Shown: positions 14,576 through 22,179 of the stretch, piece by piece | Layout: the number at the start of each line of letters is the position of its first letter | Position numbering within the stretch: the stretch's first letter is position 1 | Origin: Deltaproteobacteria bacterium UBA2385 | Lineage (GTDB): Bacteria > Myxococcota_A > UBA796 > UBA2385 | Length of the DNA stretch: 23,467 bases | Reading direction: 5' to 3' | Assembly (NCBI GenBank): GCA_002343455.1 | Contig: DDSR01000094.1 | Span: forward strand, 1 to 23,467 | The notes under the pieces: generated by a model | Told to the model about the DNA's origin: nothing | Database searches by the model: none | What the model saw: only the letters and a program-made list of their open reading frames with translations | Translations under genes and position numbers: made by a program

Positions 14576-17500
14576 ATGCTGGTCCCTCCCCCCAACTTCG
14601 TGTCCCGGCTGCGTTCGCTCCCCCTGGGCGGGCTGCTCTGCGTCCTGGCGGCTTGCTCGCCCGATCTTCCCGATCCGGTCGTCCAGGAGATCCGCCCCGA
14701 CTGGGGCTTCAACGGCCAGACCACCGCGATCGAGGTGCGCGGCCACTCCTTCTTCCCCCGGGTGCAGCTCGGGGGCGGCGACGAGGCCATCTTCGATCAC
14801 CAGTTCCGGGTCGTGTTGGAGACCGACCCCGAGGTGGAGCTCGACGACGTCACGGTGGTGGATTACCGCCGCATCGAGGCCGTCGTGCCGGCGGGCCTCC
14901 CTGTGGGGAGCTACGCGCTGCGCGTGGAGGGCCCCGGCGGGGGAGCCGGTCGGCTCGACCAGGCCTTCGATGTGCGCGACTCGCTGGCCGACCACCTGCT
15001 GCTGACGCCGACCGACGGGCAGCTCTCCTGGATGGTCGGGGAGTTCGCCGGCCTCGACGTCGAGCTTGTGGACATCGATGGCGGCAGGGTGACCGAGGAC
15101 CTCGAGGTCTCCATCCGGGCCGAGGGTGTCGATGGCAGCAGCCTCAGCTTCCAATCCGACGCCCTGCTGGACCAGGTGCAGCTCGCCGACGGGACCGGCA
15201 TCTCCGGCCGCCTGGGGAGCAGCGGTCGGGCCCTGGTCGCCTTCACCAGCAACGAGGCCATCGACGCCATGGTGCTGCGGGTGGACCCGTTGGAGTCCGG
15301 ATCGGTCATCGACGGGGCCTTGCAGATCCTCAGCTTCACGCCGGGCGAGGTGGCGGGCCTGCGCATCGACCTGCCCGAGGGGGAGTGGCAGGCCACCGCG
15401 GGGAGCTCCTTCGCCATCGACATCTCGGCCATCGACGGGGCCGGCAATGTGGTCGAGGGGGCCGACACCCAGCTGATCCTGACCGAAGCCTGCGGGGACG
15501 GGACGCTCTCGGACACCGTGCGCTTTGCCGGCTCGGTCAAGGGCCACTCGGTGCGCCTGACCCGGGCCACGCAGGACGACTGCGTCGCCAACGGCATCGT
15601 TGCCGTGGGGATCGCCGGGGGTGAGGCGGTCTCGGTCAGCTCCGACCCGGTCCAGGTCCTGCCGGGATCGGCGGTGGGCCTGAACCTCCAGGCCCTCCCG
15701 CGCTCGGTGGTCGCGGGGGTCGATCCGATCTACACCTTCGCCACGGCCGTCGACTCCTGGGACAACCGGGTCGACTTCGAAGGGAGCGGGCTCACCGTGT
15801 CGGTCTCCACCGACGGGGGAGGCTTCACGGCGCCGGCCTGGTGGGAGTGCAGCGCGATGACGGGCGGCGAGGCCGTCTGCGAGTCGCTGCTGACCCAGGC
15901 CGGCGAGTCCGTGGTGATCTGGGGCAACACCGGCGGGCCGTCGCCCCTGACGGGCTTCAGCGCGCCCTTCCAGGTCCTCCCCGGCGAGGTCACCTCGCTC
16001 GACGTCCAGATCGAGTCCTCGCCGGTCACGGCCGGCGAGCCCTTCGAGCTGCGGGTCCTGGCGCTGGACAGCCTGGGCAACGGGGTCTGGCTGGACCCGG
16101 AAGGCGCGGACAGCTTCGTCGCCACCTCGGAGCTCGACGACCTCGTCTGCGTCTGGGATCGCCACGACGAGGACTCGGCCGCCGAGATCCTGTCCTGCAT
16201 GCTGACCGTGGCGGCCGTGGACCGGGTGATCGAGGTCGAGCTCGCCAGCTATGGGATCTCGGGAGGCAGCGAGCCCTTCGCCGTGGACAACGGCGAGCTC
16301 GACCAGGTGGAGATGGTCGTCGGCTCGTCCAGCGTAGAGGCCGGGCAGAGCCTCGCCCTCAGCCTGGCCGCCAGCGACGCCTGGGGCAACCCCTGGGTGG
16401 TTCGCAGCAGCTCCTCGATCGAGCTCAGCGACGACGGGGGCTCGCTCAGCCCGACCGAGGTGCTCGTCGACGCCGACGGTCGGGCGGCGATCTCGGTGGT
16501 CATGACCACGGCCTGGATGGACAACCGGATCTACGCCTCGTCGGGCGCCTCGCTGCTGGGCATGTCCGACGCGTTCGACGTCCTTCCGGGCGACCCCATC
16601 GACCTGGAGCTGCGGGTGGACCAGCCCTTCGCCTGGGTCGGCACCGGGCTGGACATCCAGCTCCGCGCGGTGGACGAGTATGGCAACACCGCGACCTCCT
16701 ACGAGGGGCTGGTCGACCTGAGCTCGACCACGGGCAGCGGTCCCGACGAGCAGGTCGAGCTGGTGCAGGGCCAGGGGTCGGTCTCCTACCTCTGGACGAC
16801 CGGCCTGCTGGGCGAGCTGCTGCTGGCCGAGGACGCCGAGCTCGAGACCAGCATCGAGCTGGACGTGCTCTGGCCGGACTGCGCGGGCGGCCCGGTGGCC
16901 CAGGTGCGGGTCGACAGTCGCGAGGTCGCGGTCCTCTGTCGGCTCTCGTCGGGGCGGACCCGCGCGGTGACCGTGTCGACAGAGGGCAGCAGCAGCGGCA
17001 GCGGCGGCAGCCTGGTGCAGCGCTACTTCCGCGAGGGTGAGGCCGACTGGACCTCGGCCGGTGCCTCGTACAGCACCAGCTGGAGCGCGCTGGCGGGCTT
17101 CCGGCTGCAGGCCGTGGTGGCCGACGCGCTGGCTTGCGGGTCCTCGGACGAGGCGCTGGTCTACATCGGCGACCCCGACGGCCAGCCCACCGGTCCGGTC
17201 ACGCTCGCCGCCGACCTCAGCGAGCTGCGGGCGGGCGACCCCGGCAGCGCCGGGCTGGCCACGGTCGAGGTGGGCGCCCTGGACTGCGAGGGCGATCCGG
17301 CTTCGAGCGGCCAGCTGCTGGTCTGGGTCGACCGGGGCGAGATCCTGGTGGACGGCTCGACCGTCAGCTCCTCGGGCAAGGGCCTCAACGTCAACCTCGA
17401 CTCCGCCGGGGAGGCCAGCATCCAGTGGTCTTCGGCCTCGACCGGCTACGGCGGAGGCGGGCTGCTGCACCTGGGTCGCGAGGCGGCCAGCGCGTACGGC

Positions 17501-18226
17501 GGCCTGTCCCTCTCCTTCACCAACGACTCGGTCCGGCCAAGGGTGCTGGCCCTCGAACCGGCCGGCAGCCAGAGCGGGAGCGTCGAGCAATTCGAGCTCC
17601 AGTTCAGCGAGGAGCTCCTCTCGGCCTCGCTCTCGGCCTCGCTGATCCGCATCCTCACCCCGGCCGGCGAGATCGTGCCGCTGGGGGCCTCGGACTACCT
17701 GCTCGACGGCGATCGGCTCTTCGTCGAGCCGCCGACACCCCTGGACATGGACCTCGGGACCTGGCAGATCTCCATCGACAGCGCCGTCCGTGACCTCGAC
17801 GGCAACCGCCTGGACGGCACCTGGACCGGGGTGCGCTCGACCTTCACCCGTCAGCTCGGCGACGTGGCCGACTCCTCCCCGGATCTGCTGAGCTGCGAAG
17901 CCGAGACCTCGACCTTCCGCCCGGACGGGGACGACGGCGCGGGCGAAGAGGCCGAAGAGCTCAGCCTTCAGGTCGTCGCCGACGGGCCCGCGGAGTGGTG
18001 GCGCCTGCGGGTGCTGGACGCGACGGGCGACGCGTTGCGGGTGGACTGGGTGGAGGCGTCCTCGGCCGACACCGCCGTGCTGAGCTGGGATGGCCGGGAC
18101 GGCGAGGGGAGGATCGTGGACGGCGGGTCCTACCGGCTGGAGGTCATCGCCGCCGACGCCCACTGGAACCAGGGGGCTGCCTGCGAGCTGGAGCTGGTCG
18201 TGGCCCATCGGCTCGAAGCGCCGTGA
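14576..18226 (+). CDS. Giant Ig-repeat surface lipoprotein
   Basis: 1216 residues. The signal peptide ends in lipobox LAAC (Cys27, followed by Ser, so outer-membrane sorting is expected). Residues 33-136 resemble an IPT/TIG domain (IRPDWGFNGQTTAIEVRG). About 255-790 contains at least five copies of a filamin- or invasin-like Ig module, each with an AG-x-hydrophobic strand and a conserved D-x-x-[GD]-N turn (DGAGN, DSWDN, DSLGN, DAWGN, DEYGN) about 100-105 residues apart, linked by LPG-type joints. A Ser/Gly-rich hinge near 808 (SSSGSGGS) precedes further beta domains. Residues 987-1090 resemble an SbsA-type Ig domain (VRPRVLALEPAG, then FSEELLSASLS). Residues 1132-1216 resemble a FlgD-like Ig domain (VLSWDGRDGEGR). 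It is probably a rod displayed at the cell surface. A weak ribosome site follows the 59-bp gap; the stop overlaps the next gene. Confidence 0.85.
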   Translation: MLVPPPNFVSRLRSLPLGGLLCVLAACSPDLPDPVVQEIRPDWGFNGQTTAIEVRGHSFFPRVQLGGGDEAIFDHQFRVVLETDPEVELDDVTVVDYRRIEAVVPAGLPVGSYALRVEGPGGGAGRLDQAFDVRDSLADHLLLTPTDGQLSWMVGEFAGLDVELVDIDGGRVTEDLEVSIRAEGVDGSSLSFQSDALLDQVQLADGTGISGRLGSSGRALVAFTSNEAIDAMVLRVDPLESGSVIDGALQILSFTPGEVAGLRIDLPEGEWQATAGSSFAIDISAIDGAGNVVEGADTQLILTEACGDGTLSDTVRFAGSVKGHSVRLTRATQDDCVANGIVAVGIAGGEAVSVSSDPVQVLPGSAVGLNLQALPRSVVAGVDPIYTFATAVDSWDNRVDFEGSGLTVSVSTDGGGFTAPAWWECSAMTGGEAVCESLLTQAGESVVIWGNTGGPSPLTGFSAPFQVLPGEVTSLDVQIESSPVTAGEPFELRVLALDSLGNGVWLDPEGADSFVATSELDDLVCVWDRHDEDSAAEILSCMLTVAAVDRVIEVELASYGISGGSEPFAVDNGELDQVEMVVGSSSVEAGQSLALSLAASDAWGNPWVVRSSSSIELSDDGGSLSPTEVLVDADGRAAISVVMTTAWMDNRIYASSGASLLGMSDAFDVLPGDPIDLELRVDQPFAWVGTGLDIQLRAVDEYGNTATSYEGLVDLSSTTGSGPDEQVELVQGQGSVSYLWTTGLLGELLLAEDAELETSIELDVLWPDCAGGPVAQVRVDSREVAVLCRLSSGRTRAVTVSTEGSSSGSGGSLVQRYFREGEADWTSAGASYSTSWSALAGFRLQAVVADALACGSSDEALVYIGDPDGQPTGPVTLAADLSELRAGDPGSAGLATVEVGALDCEGDPASSGQLLVWVDRGEILVDGSTVSSSGKGLNVNLDSAGEASIQWSSASTGYGGGGLLHLGREAASAYGGLSLSFTNDSVRPRVLALEPAGSQSGSVEQFELQFSEELLSASLSASLIRILTPAGEIVPLGASDYLLDGDRLFVEPPTPLDMDLGTWQISIDSAVRDLDGNRLDGTWTGVRSTFTRQLGDVADSSPDLLSCEAETSTFRPDGDDGAGEEAEELSLQVVADGPAEWWRLRVLDATGDALRVDWVEASSADTAVLSWDGRDGEGRIVDGGSYRLEVIAADAHWNQGAACELELVVAHRLEAP
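15395..16710 (+). repeat. Tandem Ig-like modules inside the giant lipoprotein gene
   Basis: Five diverged copies at the protein level, centred near residues 283, 393, 495, 598 and 700. Each has a strand beginning near an AG or VG dipeptide and ending in D-x-x-[GD]-N, and is preceded by a joint like FQVLPGEVTSLDV or FDVLPGDPIDLEL. The period is about 100-105 residues (about 310 bp). DNA identity between copies is low, so the expansion is old. Confidence 0.7.
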
Positions 18227-18645
18227 GGACCACCCTGGAGCTGCCGATCGCCGCGGACCGCCTGCGCGCGGTCCTCACCGACTTCGAGGCCTTCCCGGTC
18301 TTCGTGCCCTGGGTCCAGCAGGTCGAGGTGCTGCGGGCGCTCGCCGGCCCTTGTCCCGGCTGGGAGGTCCGGGTCCAGCTCTGCGTGGTCCGACCCTGGT
18401 GCCTGACCCTGCTGGTCCAGCAGCCCGACCCCAACGAGCTGCGCTGGTCCCTGATCGAGGGGCCCTTCGCCTCGGTCGAGGGGCGGCTGAGGCTGGAGCC
18501 TGCGGCGCCCTCGCCGAACAGCCGCCTGGAGCTGGACCTGGAGGTGCAGGCGGGCCTGTATGTGCCGCTCCCCCTGATGCGCTCGGTCGAGTCCGTCGAG
18601 CTGAACGACCTGCTGCGGCGGGTCGGCGAGCGCGCCGAGGAATGA
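18223..18645 (+). CDS. SRPBCC-fold (polyketide cyclase/START-like) protein
   Basis: 140 residues from GTG at 18223, overlapping the stop of the giant lipoprotein by 4 nt (GTGA), which favours this start over the longer upstream frame that runs inside that gene. The sequence fits the SRPBCC/COQ10-type small-molecule binding fold: a first strand LELPIAADRL, the helix-loop DFEAFPVFVPWVQQVEVL characteristic of cyclase/dehydrase-like proteins, central strands (WEVRVQLCV, LRWSLIEGPFASVEGRLRLEP) and a long C-terminal helix (PLMRSVESVELNDLLRRVGERA). There is no signal peptide, so it is cytoplasmic. The family binds lipids, polyketides or ubiquinone, or modulates ribosomes (RatA). Coupling to a surface lipoprotein gene is unexpected, and the ligand cannot be guessed. 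Confidence 0.82.
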   Translation: MRTTLELPIAADRLRAVLTDFEAFPVFVPWVQQVEVLRALAGPCPGWEVRVQLCVVRPWCLTLLVQQPDPNELRWSLIEGPFASVEGRLRLEPAAPSPNSRLELDLEVQAGLYVPLPLMRSVESVELNDLLRRVGERAEE

Positions 18646-18668
18646 GCTGCGACGGTCGCCGGGGCGCC

Positions 18669-19607
18669 TCAGGTGTCCCGACCCAGCCTCTCCCGCAGGA
18701 AGCGGGCGATCCGGTGGTTGATGGTCTCGGGCTGCTCGATCAGGGCGGCGTGGCTGGCGTCGGCCAGGACCAGCAGCTCGGCGCCGGGGGTCTGGTGGAC
18801 GATCTTGCGGCTGCACCACATCGGCGTGAACTTGTCGTTCTCGGCGGCGATGACCAGCAGGGGGCGGTCCAGCGTCGGCAGCGTCGGCCAGGCGTCGTGG
18901 TCGTTCAGGCGGCAGACGTTCTCGATGAACAGGCGGAGGTCCAGCGTGGCGAGGTGGGCCATGTAGGGCGTCAGATCGCGCTGGCGCGTGTAGTGCGGGT
19001 CGACCAGGCGCAAGGCCGTGGCGGTGGGGAAGGCCATGGGCGAGAGCAGCAGGGGCCGCACGATCAGGTTGGCCGAGGCGCCCAGCGAGAAGATCAGGTC
19101 GTGAACGGTGCGAAACAAGCGCGGCGACCCCGACCAGTCGAAGAAGGTGTCGAGCGCCCTGCCGGCGGTGCCCAGGGCCAGGACCAGGGCGGCGACCTCC
19201 TCGGGGCGCTGGTTGCGCAGCTCGAGGGCGACCTGGCAGCCCATGCTGTGCCCGACCACGACGGCCGGCTCGCTATAGAAGCCCAGGCCGCGGAGGTGGT
19301 CGATGACATGGCCGAGATCTCGCGCGTGGCGCGCCACGCTCATGTCGGCGGTGCTGGGATCCAGCCCGCGCTGGCTGCGCCCATGGCCCCGGTAGTCCCA
19401 CAGGATGACGGTGTGGCTGCTGGAGAAGCGCCGCTCCAGGTAGCGCCAGAAGAAGGTCCCGACGCCGACCCCGTTGCAGCAGAGCATCGGCGGGCCCGAG
19501 CCGATGGCGGTCCAGTGCAGGGAGACGCCATCCTCGGCCGTCGCGAAGCCCGTGTGCAGCGGGCGAGCTTGCTGCTGATCTGCAGGAGGCTGGGAGGACG
19601 CGGTCAT
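18669..19607 (-). CDS. Alpha/beta hydrolase
   Basis: 312 residues from ATG at 19607; the open frame could start 11 codons earlier at GTG 19640, but the ATG fits the family better. Classic alpha/beta-hydrolase order: an oxyanion-side strand PMLCCNGVGVG (near 40), WDYRGHGRS (70-78), the nucleophile elbow VVGHSMGCQVA with Ser121, the acid Asp258 in AAENDKFTP and the catalytic His286 in ADASHAAL. A cap of about 80 residues (RALDTFFDWSGSPRLFRTV and following) lies between the core strands, as in lipases, esterases and C-C hydrolases. There is no signal peptide or transmembrane helix, so it is cytoplasmic. It is convergent with the SRPBCC gene and divergent from the glycosyltransferase gene (68-bp gap). 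The substrate cannot be inferred. Confidence 0.9.
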   Translation of the reverse strand: MTASSQPPADQQQARPLHTGFATAEDGVSLHWTAIGSGPPMLCCNGVGVGTFFWRYLERRFSSSHTVILWDYRGHGRSQRGLDPSTADMSVARHARDLGHVIDHLRGLGFYSEPAVVVGHSMGCQVALELRNQRPEEVAALVLALGTAGRALDTFFDWSGSPRLFRTVHDLIFSLGASANLIVRPLLLSPMAFPTATALRLVDPHYTRQRDLTPYMAHLATLDLRLFIENVCRLNDHDAWPTLPTLDRPLLVIAAENDKFTPMWCSRKIVHQTPGAELLVLADASHAALIEQPETINHRIARFLRERLGRDT

Positions 19608-19642
19608 CCCGCTCGCTATATCGCGGAGCCTGCCCGGCACGC

Positions 19643-19683
19643 GCGGGTCCGGCCCGTGAAGCTGCGGGTCCGGCCATGAAGCT
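19643..19683 (+). repeat. Tandem duplication of the glycosyltransferase start region
   Basis: A 21-bp unit (19643-19663) is followed directly by a 20-bp near-identical copy (19664-19683). They share GCGGGTCCGGCC and TGAAGCT and differ only at the start codon: CGTG in the first, ATG in the second. A third, partial copy (GCGGGA) continues into the coding sequence. Confidence 0.9.
19656..19679 (+). other. Possible seven-codon leader ORF
   Basis: GTG AAG CTG CGG GTC CGG CCA TGA would encode MKLRVRP. Its stop overlaps the ATG of the glycosyltransferase gene (ATGA), whose own first residues are MKLREW. It arises directly from the tandem duplication. Translation is not demonstrated; it may be only a by-product of the duplication. 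Confidence 0.25.
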
Positions 19684-21187
19684 GCGGGAGTGGATCCGTC
19701 CGGCGGCCGTGCTCCTGCCGCTGCTGCTCGCGCTCGGCTGGCGGCTGTGGCTGAGAGGCGTCTACTACGGCTGGGAAGAGAGCGACTACGGCAACCTCGC
19801 GATGATCCGGGGGGTGCTCGACGGCGGCTTCCGTCACTACGACATGAACCATATGCCGGGCTACTACGGGCTCTCCGCCCTGCTGCTCGTGCTGGTCGAC
19901 GACACGGTGGTCGCCGCGCGGACGGTCACCCTGGTCGGCGGCATGGTCGCGATGGCGCTCAGCCTGGTGTTGACCCTGCGCCTGGCGGGCCCGCTGGCGG
20001 CCCTGCTCAGCGGCCTGCTGCTGGCGTTCCAGCCGGAGTTCTCGCTCTACTCGGCCTCCTCCCTGCGGGAGCCCGTCTACGCGGCGTTCATCCTGGGGAT
20101 GCTGTACGCGCTCTCCCGCGAGCGCATGGGCTGGGCCGGCCTCTGCGCCGCCGGGGCCTTCCTCGTCCGCTTCGACGGGATGTTCATCTTCACGCCCCTG
20201 CTGCTGTTCCACGCCCTGGGCAGCGGGCCCCGTCCGAGCCGGGTGGCCTGGGCCCTGGCGCCGCTCGCCGGGGTGATCCTGCTGTGGTCCAGCTACACCT
20301 GGGTCGATCACGGCACGCCCTTCTTCTGGTCGCACTCGGTCGAGGTCAACGTCGAGACCGGGCTGGGCGAGGAGGCCGAGAGCCCGCTGGCCTGGCTGGC
20401 TCGCGGCGCCCAGGTCTCGGGCGCGCTGCTCGCCGGCCTGCTGCCCTCGCGCATCGGCTGGGGGCCCTGGGCGGGCCTCTTCTTGACCCTGGGCACCGTG
20501 GCCTGGCGGCGTCACGGCCTGGAGCGCACCTGGGTCCTGCTGGGCGTGCTGATGCTGGGCTTCTGGGCCGCCGTCGGCTTCATCGGCCAGCACAGCCCCG
20601 ATCACAACCTCTACTGGAAGTGGCTCTGTCCGATCGTCCCGGTGATCCTGCCGCTGGGGGTGAGCGGCCTGCTGCGCCTCAGCCGTCGGCTGGGCCGCCT
20701 CTCGGGTCCCCTGGGGGCGCTGCCGGGCAGCGGGATGGTGCTCGTCGTCATGCTCCTGGCCCTGTGGGGGAGCGCCCGCGAGACCCGCCGACAGGTGGAG
20801 CTCTCGGTCCAGCTCTACAAGCCGCAGCTCGATCTGGCCCGCTGGGTCGAGGCCGAGGTCCCCGAAGATCTCCCCCTGCTGCTGGACAACATCCCCGCCT
20901 GCTGGATCGATCGGCGCCCCCACCGCCGCGCCCTGCACAGCTGGTTCGACGTCCCCGGCGAGGGCGATCCAGCGGCCTTCGCGGCCTGGCTGCGGGCCGA
21001 GCGCGTCGGCTGGGTGCTCTGGTTCGTCGAGGACTGGACCCAGGCGCCGGTCGCCGCGCCCTTCCTGGCCGGAGGCGGGAGCTGGCGAGGCGAGGGGGTC
21101 GAGCTGGTCGAGACGCAGCGCGAGGATGGCTACGGCTGGATCCTCTACCGGGTGCGGCGGCTTGACGAAGGGCCCGGGGACGGCTAA
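19676..21187 (+). CDS. GT-C-type polytopic membrane glycosyltransferase
   Basis: 503 residues with about ten transmembrane segments, starting at 9-27 and continuing at roughly 64-76, 82-103, 105-117, 132-144, 152-168, 188-204, 250-300, 313-335 and 346-363, then a soluble C-terminal domain of about 130 residues. The first large extracytoplasmic loop holds an acidic motif in YGWEESDYGN (Glu35, Asp37), the position of the catalytic acid pair in GT-C enzymes such as PMT and ArnT. SLREPVY at about 129-135 is also typical of these families. Such enzymes transfer sugars from polyprenyl-phosphate donors to proteins or glycans outside the inner membrane. The ATG is inside a tandem duplication that created a second start upstream. 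A tRNA-Ala gene begins 13 nt after the stop. Donor and acceptor unknown. Confidence 0.85.
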   Translation: MKLREWIRPAAVLLPLLLALGWRLWLRGVYYGWEESDYGNLAMIRGVLDGGFRHYDMNHMPGYYGLSALLLVLVDDTVVAARTVTLVGGMVAMALSLVLTLRLAGPLAALLSGLLLAFQPEFSLYSASSLREPVYAAFILGMLYALSRERMGWAGLCAAGAFLVRFDGMFIFTPLLLFHALGSGPRPSRVAWALAPLAGVILLWSSYTWVDHGTPFFWSHSVEVNVETGLGEEAESPLAWLARGAQVSGALLAGLLPSRIGWGPWAGLFLTLGTVAWRRHGLERTWVLLGVLMLGFWAAVGFIGQHSPDHNLYWKWLCPIVPVILPLGVSGLLRLSRRLGRLSGPLGALPGSGMVLVVMLLALWGSARETRRQVELSVQLYKPQLDLARWVEAEVPEDLPLLLDNIPACWIDRRPHRRALHSWFDVPGEGDPAAFAAWLRAERVGWVLWFVEDWTQAPVAAPFLAGGGSWRGEGVELVETQREDGYGWILYRVRRLDEGPGDG

Positions 21188-21200
21188 GCCCAGCGGCGCT

Positions 21201-21276
21201 GGGGAGGTAGCTCAGTTGGGAGAGCGCTGGAATCGCACTCCAGAGGTCGAGGGTTCGAGCCCCTTTCTCTCCACCA
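21201..21276 (+). tRNA. tRNA-Ala, anticodon CGC (reads GCG)
   Basis: 76 nt including encoded CCA. The acceptor arm GGGGAGG pairs with TCTCTCC, with G3-U70 (the alanine identity pair) and discriminator A73. The D arm is GCTC/GAGC with loop AGTTGGGA. The anticodon arm CTGGA/TCCAG encloses the seven-base loop ATCGCAC, placing CGC at 21234-21236. The T arm GAGGG/CCCTT (one G-U pair) encloses TTCGAGC. Anticodon and G3-U70 agree on alanine. Confidence 0.96.
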
Positions 21277-21283
21277 GCCACTG

Positions 21284-21320
21284 ACGCCCGGATCGATGAT
21301 CCGGGCGTTCTTGCGTTCGG
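21284..21320 (+). terminator. Rho-independent terminator after tRNA-Ala
   Basis: An 11-bp perfect stem, 21284-21294 with 21298-21308 (CGCCCGGATC against GATCCGGGCG plus an outer A-T), closes a three-base loop GAT and is followed by the moderately T-rich TTCTTGCGTT. It lies 8 nt after the tRNA and would end the glycosyltransferase-tRNA transcript. Confidence 0.85.
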
Positions 21321-21344
21321 GCCTCTCTTCTCCGCCCCTGCCGC

Positions 21345-22169
21345 TCAGTCCAGGCCCCGATCCTCGAGGTCGTCCTCGTCCAGGCCCAGGAAGTGCCCGA
21401 TCTCGTGGAGGAGGGTGATGCGGAGCTGGTCCAGCAGCTCCTGGCGGTCGTTGGCCAGCCGGGAGAGGTTGCCCTTGTAGAGCGTGATCTCGCCGGGGAT
21501 CTGGCTCCAGGGGTCGTGCAGGCTGCGCTCCATCAGGGAGGCCCCGTGGAAGCAGCCCAGCAGGTCGAGGGGAGACATCGGCGGGTCGTAGGAGCGGCAG
21601 GTGGCCTCGTCGGGCATGGGCTCGACGACGATGGCGATCTCGGCGAGGGCGTCGCGGACCGGCGGGGGCAGCTCCAGCAGGGCCTCGCTGACCAGCCGGT
21701 CGACCTCGTCGTCGTGCAGATCGTGGTGGTAGGGGTGCTCCTCGGGGTCCAGGCTGTGCGCGTGGATGCGCGCCCGGGCGGCCCCCGAGGCGTCCCCCCG
21801 CCACTCCCGGATCAGGGAGCGAACCCACCAGGCCTCGGCGCAGGACGGATCCGAGCGCAAGGCGCGGCTGCAGGCGACGCTGGCCTCGTCGACCCGGAGG
21901 AGCTCGAAGAGGCAGAGGGCCAGCGCGGCCCAGCCCGGGCCGAGCTCGGGCGCGGCCAGCGCGGCGCGTCGGTACGCCCCGGCGGCGCTCTCCCGGTCCC
22001 CGCGGCTGACCAGGAGATCGCCCTTGAGCAGCCAGGCGGCGGGGTTGTGGGGCCCCAGGGCCACCGCCCGCTCGGCCAGCGCCTCGGCCCGCAGTAGATC
22101 GTCCTCGTCCAGGGCCTGCTCGGCCTCTTCGATCAGGGCCTCGACGAGCCGGGGGTCCTTGGGGGCCAC
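21345..22169 (-). CDS. TPR protein with C-terminal zincin (DUF1025/MMP-like) metallopeptidase domain
   Basis: 274 residues from GTG at 22169, which follows GAGGG; that site overlaps the upstream gene's stop 10 nt away. Residues 5-135 are TPR helices (DDLLRAEALAERAVALGPHN, GDRESAAGAYRRAALAAPEL, then DEASVACSRALRSDPSCAEA). Residues 150-274 match the minimal zincin family: DRLVSEALLELPPPVRDAL, IAIVVEPMP, ITLYKGNL, and the zinc motif LLHEIGHFLGLDEDDLEDRG with HEIGH at 255-259 and a downstream Asp as likely third ligand. Stand-alone members are only about 110-130 residues, so this is a TPR fusion. There is no signal peptide, so it is cytoplasmic. It is probably co-transcribed with the PEGA protein upstream. 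Substrate unknown. Confidence 0.88.
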   Translation of the reverse strand: MAPKDPRLVEALIEEAEQALDEDDLLRAEALAERAVALGPHNPAAWLLKGDLLVSRGDRESAAGAYRRAALAAPELGPGWAALALCLFELLRVDEASVACSRALRSDPSCAEAWWVRSLIREWRGDASGAARARIHAHSLDPEEHPYHHDLHDDEVDRLVSEALLELPPPVRDALAEIAIVVEPMPDEATCRSYDPPMSPLDLLGCFHGASLMERSLHDPWSQIPGEITLYKGNLSRLANDRQELLDQLRITLLHEIGHFLGLDEDDLEDRGLD

Positions 22170-22179
22170 GGCGGCGCCC

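Noticed and set aside
14459..18208. Very long minus-strand open frame (1249 codons) opposite the giant lipoprotein
   Set aside because: Long antisense frames are expected in GC-rich genes; the translation is rich in Gly, Arg, His and Gln with no recognisable domain, whereas the plus strand has a lipobox and Ig modules.
18649..18659. GCGACGGTCGC inverted repeat after the SRPBCC gene as a terminator
   Set aside because: The arms are five bases around one base, too short for a stable RNA stem, and no T tract follows.
21201..21344. tRNA-Ala as an integration site of a mobile element
   Set aside because: No integrase, no repeat of the tRNA 3' end and no change in composition downstream.
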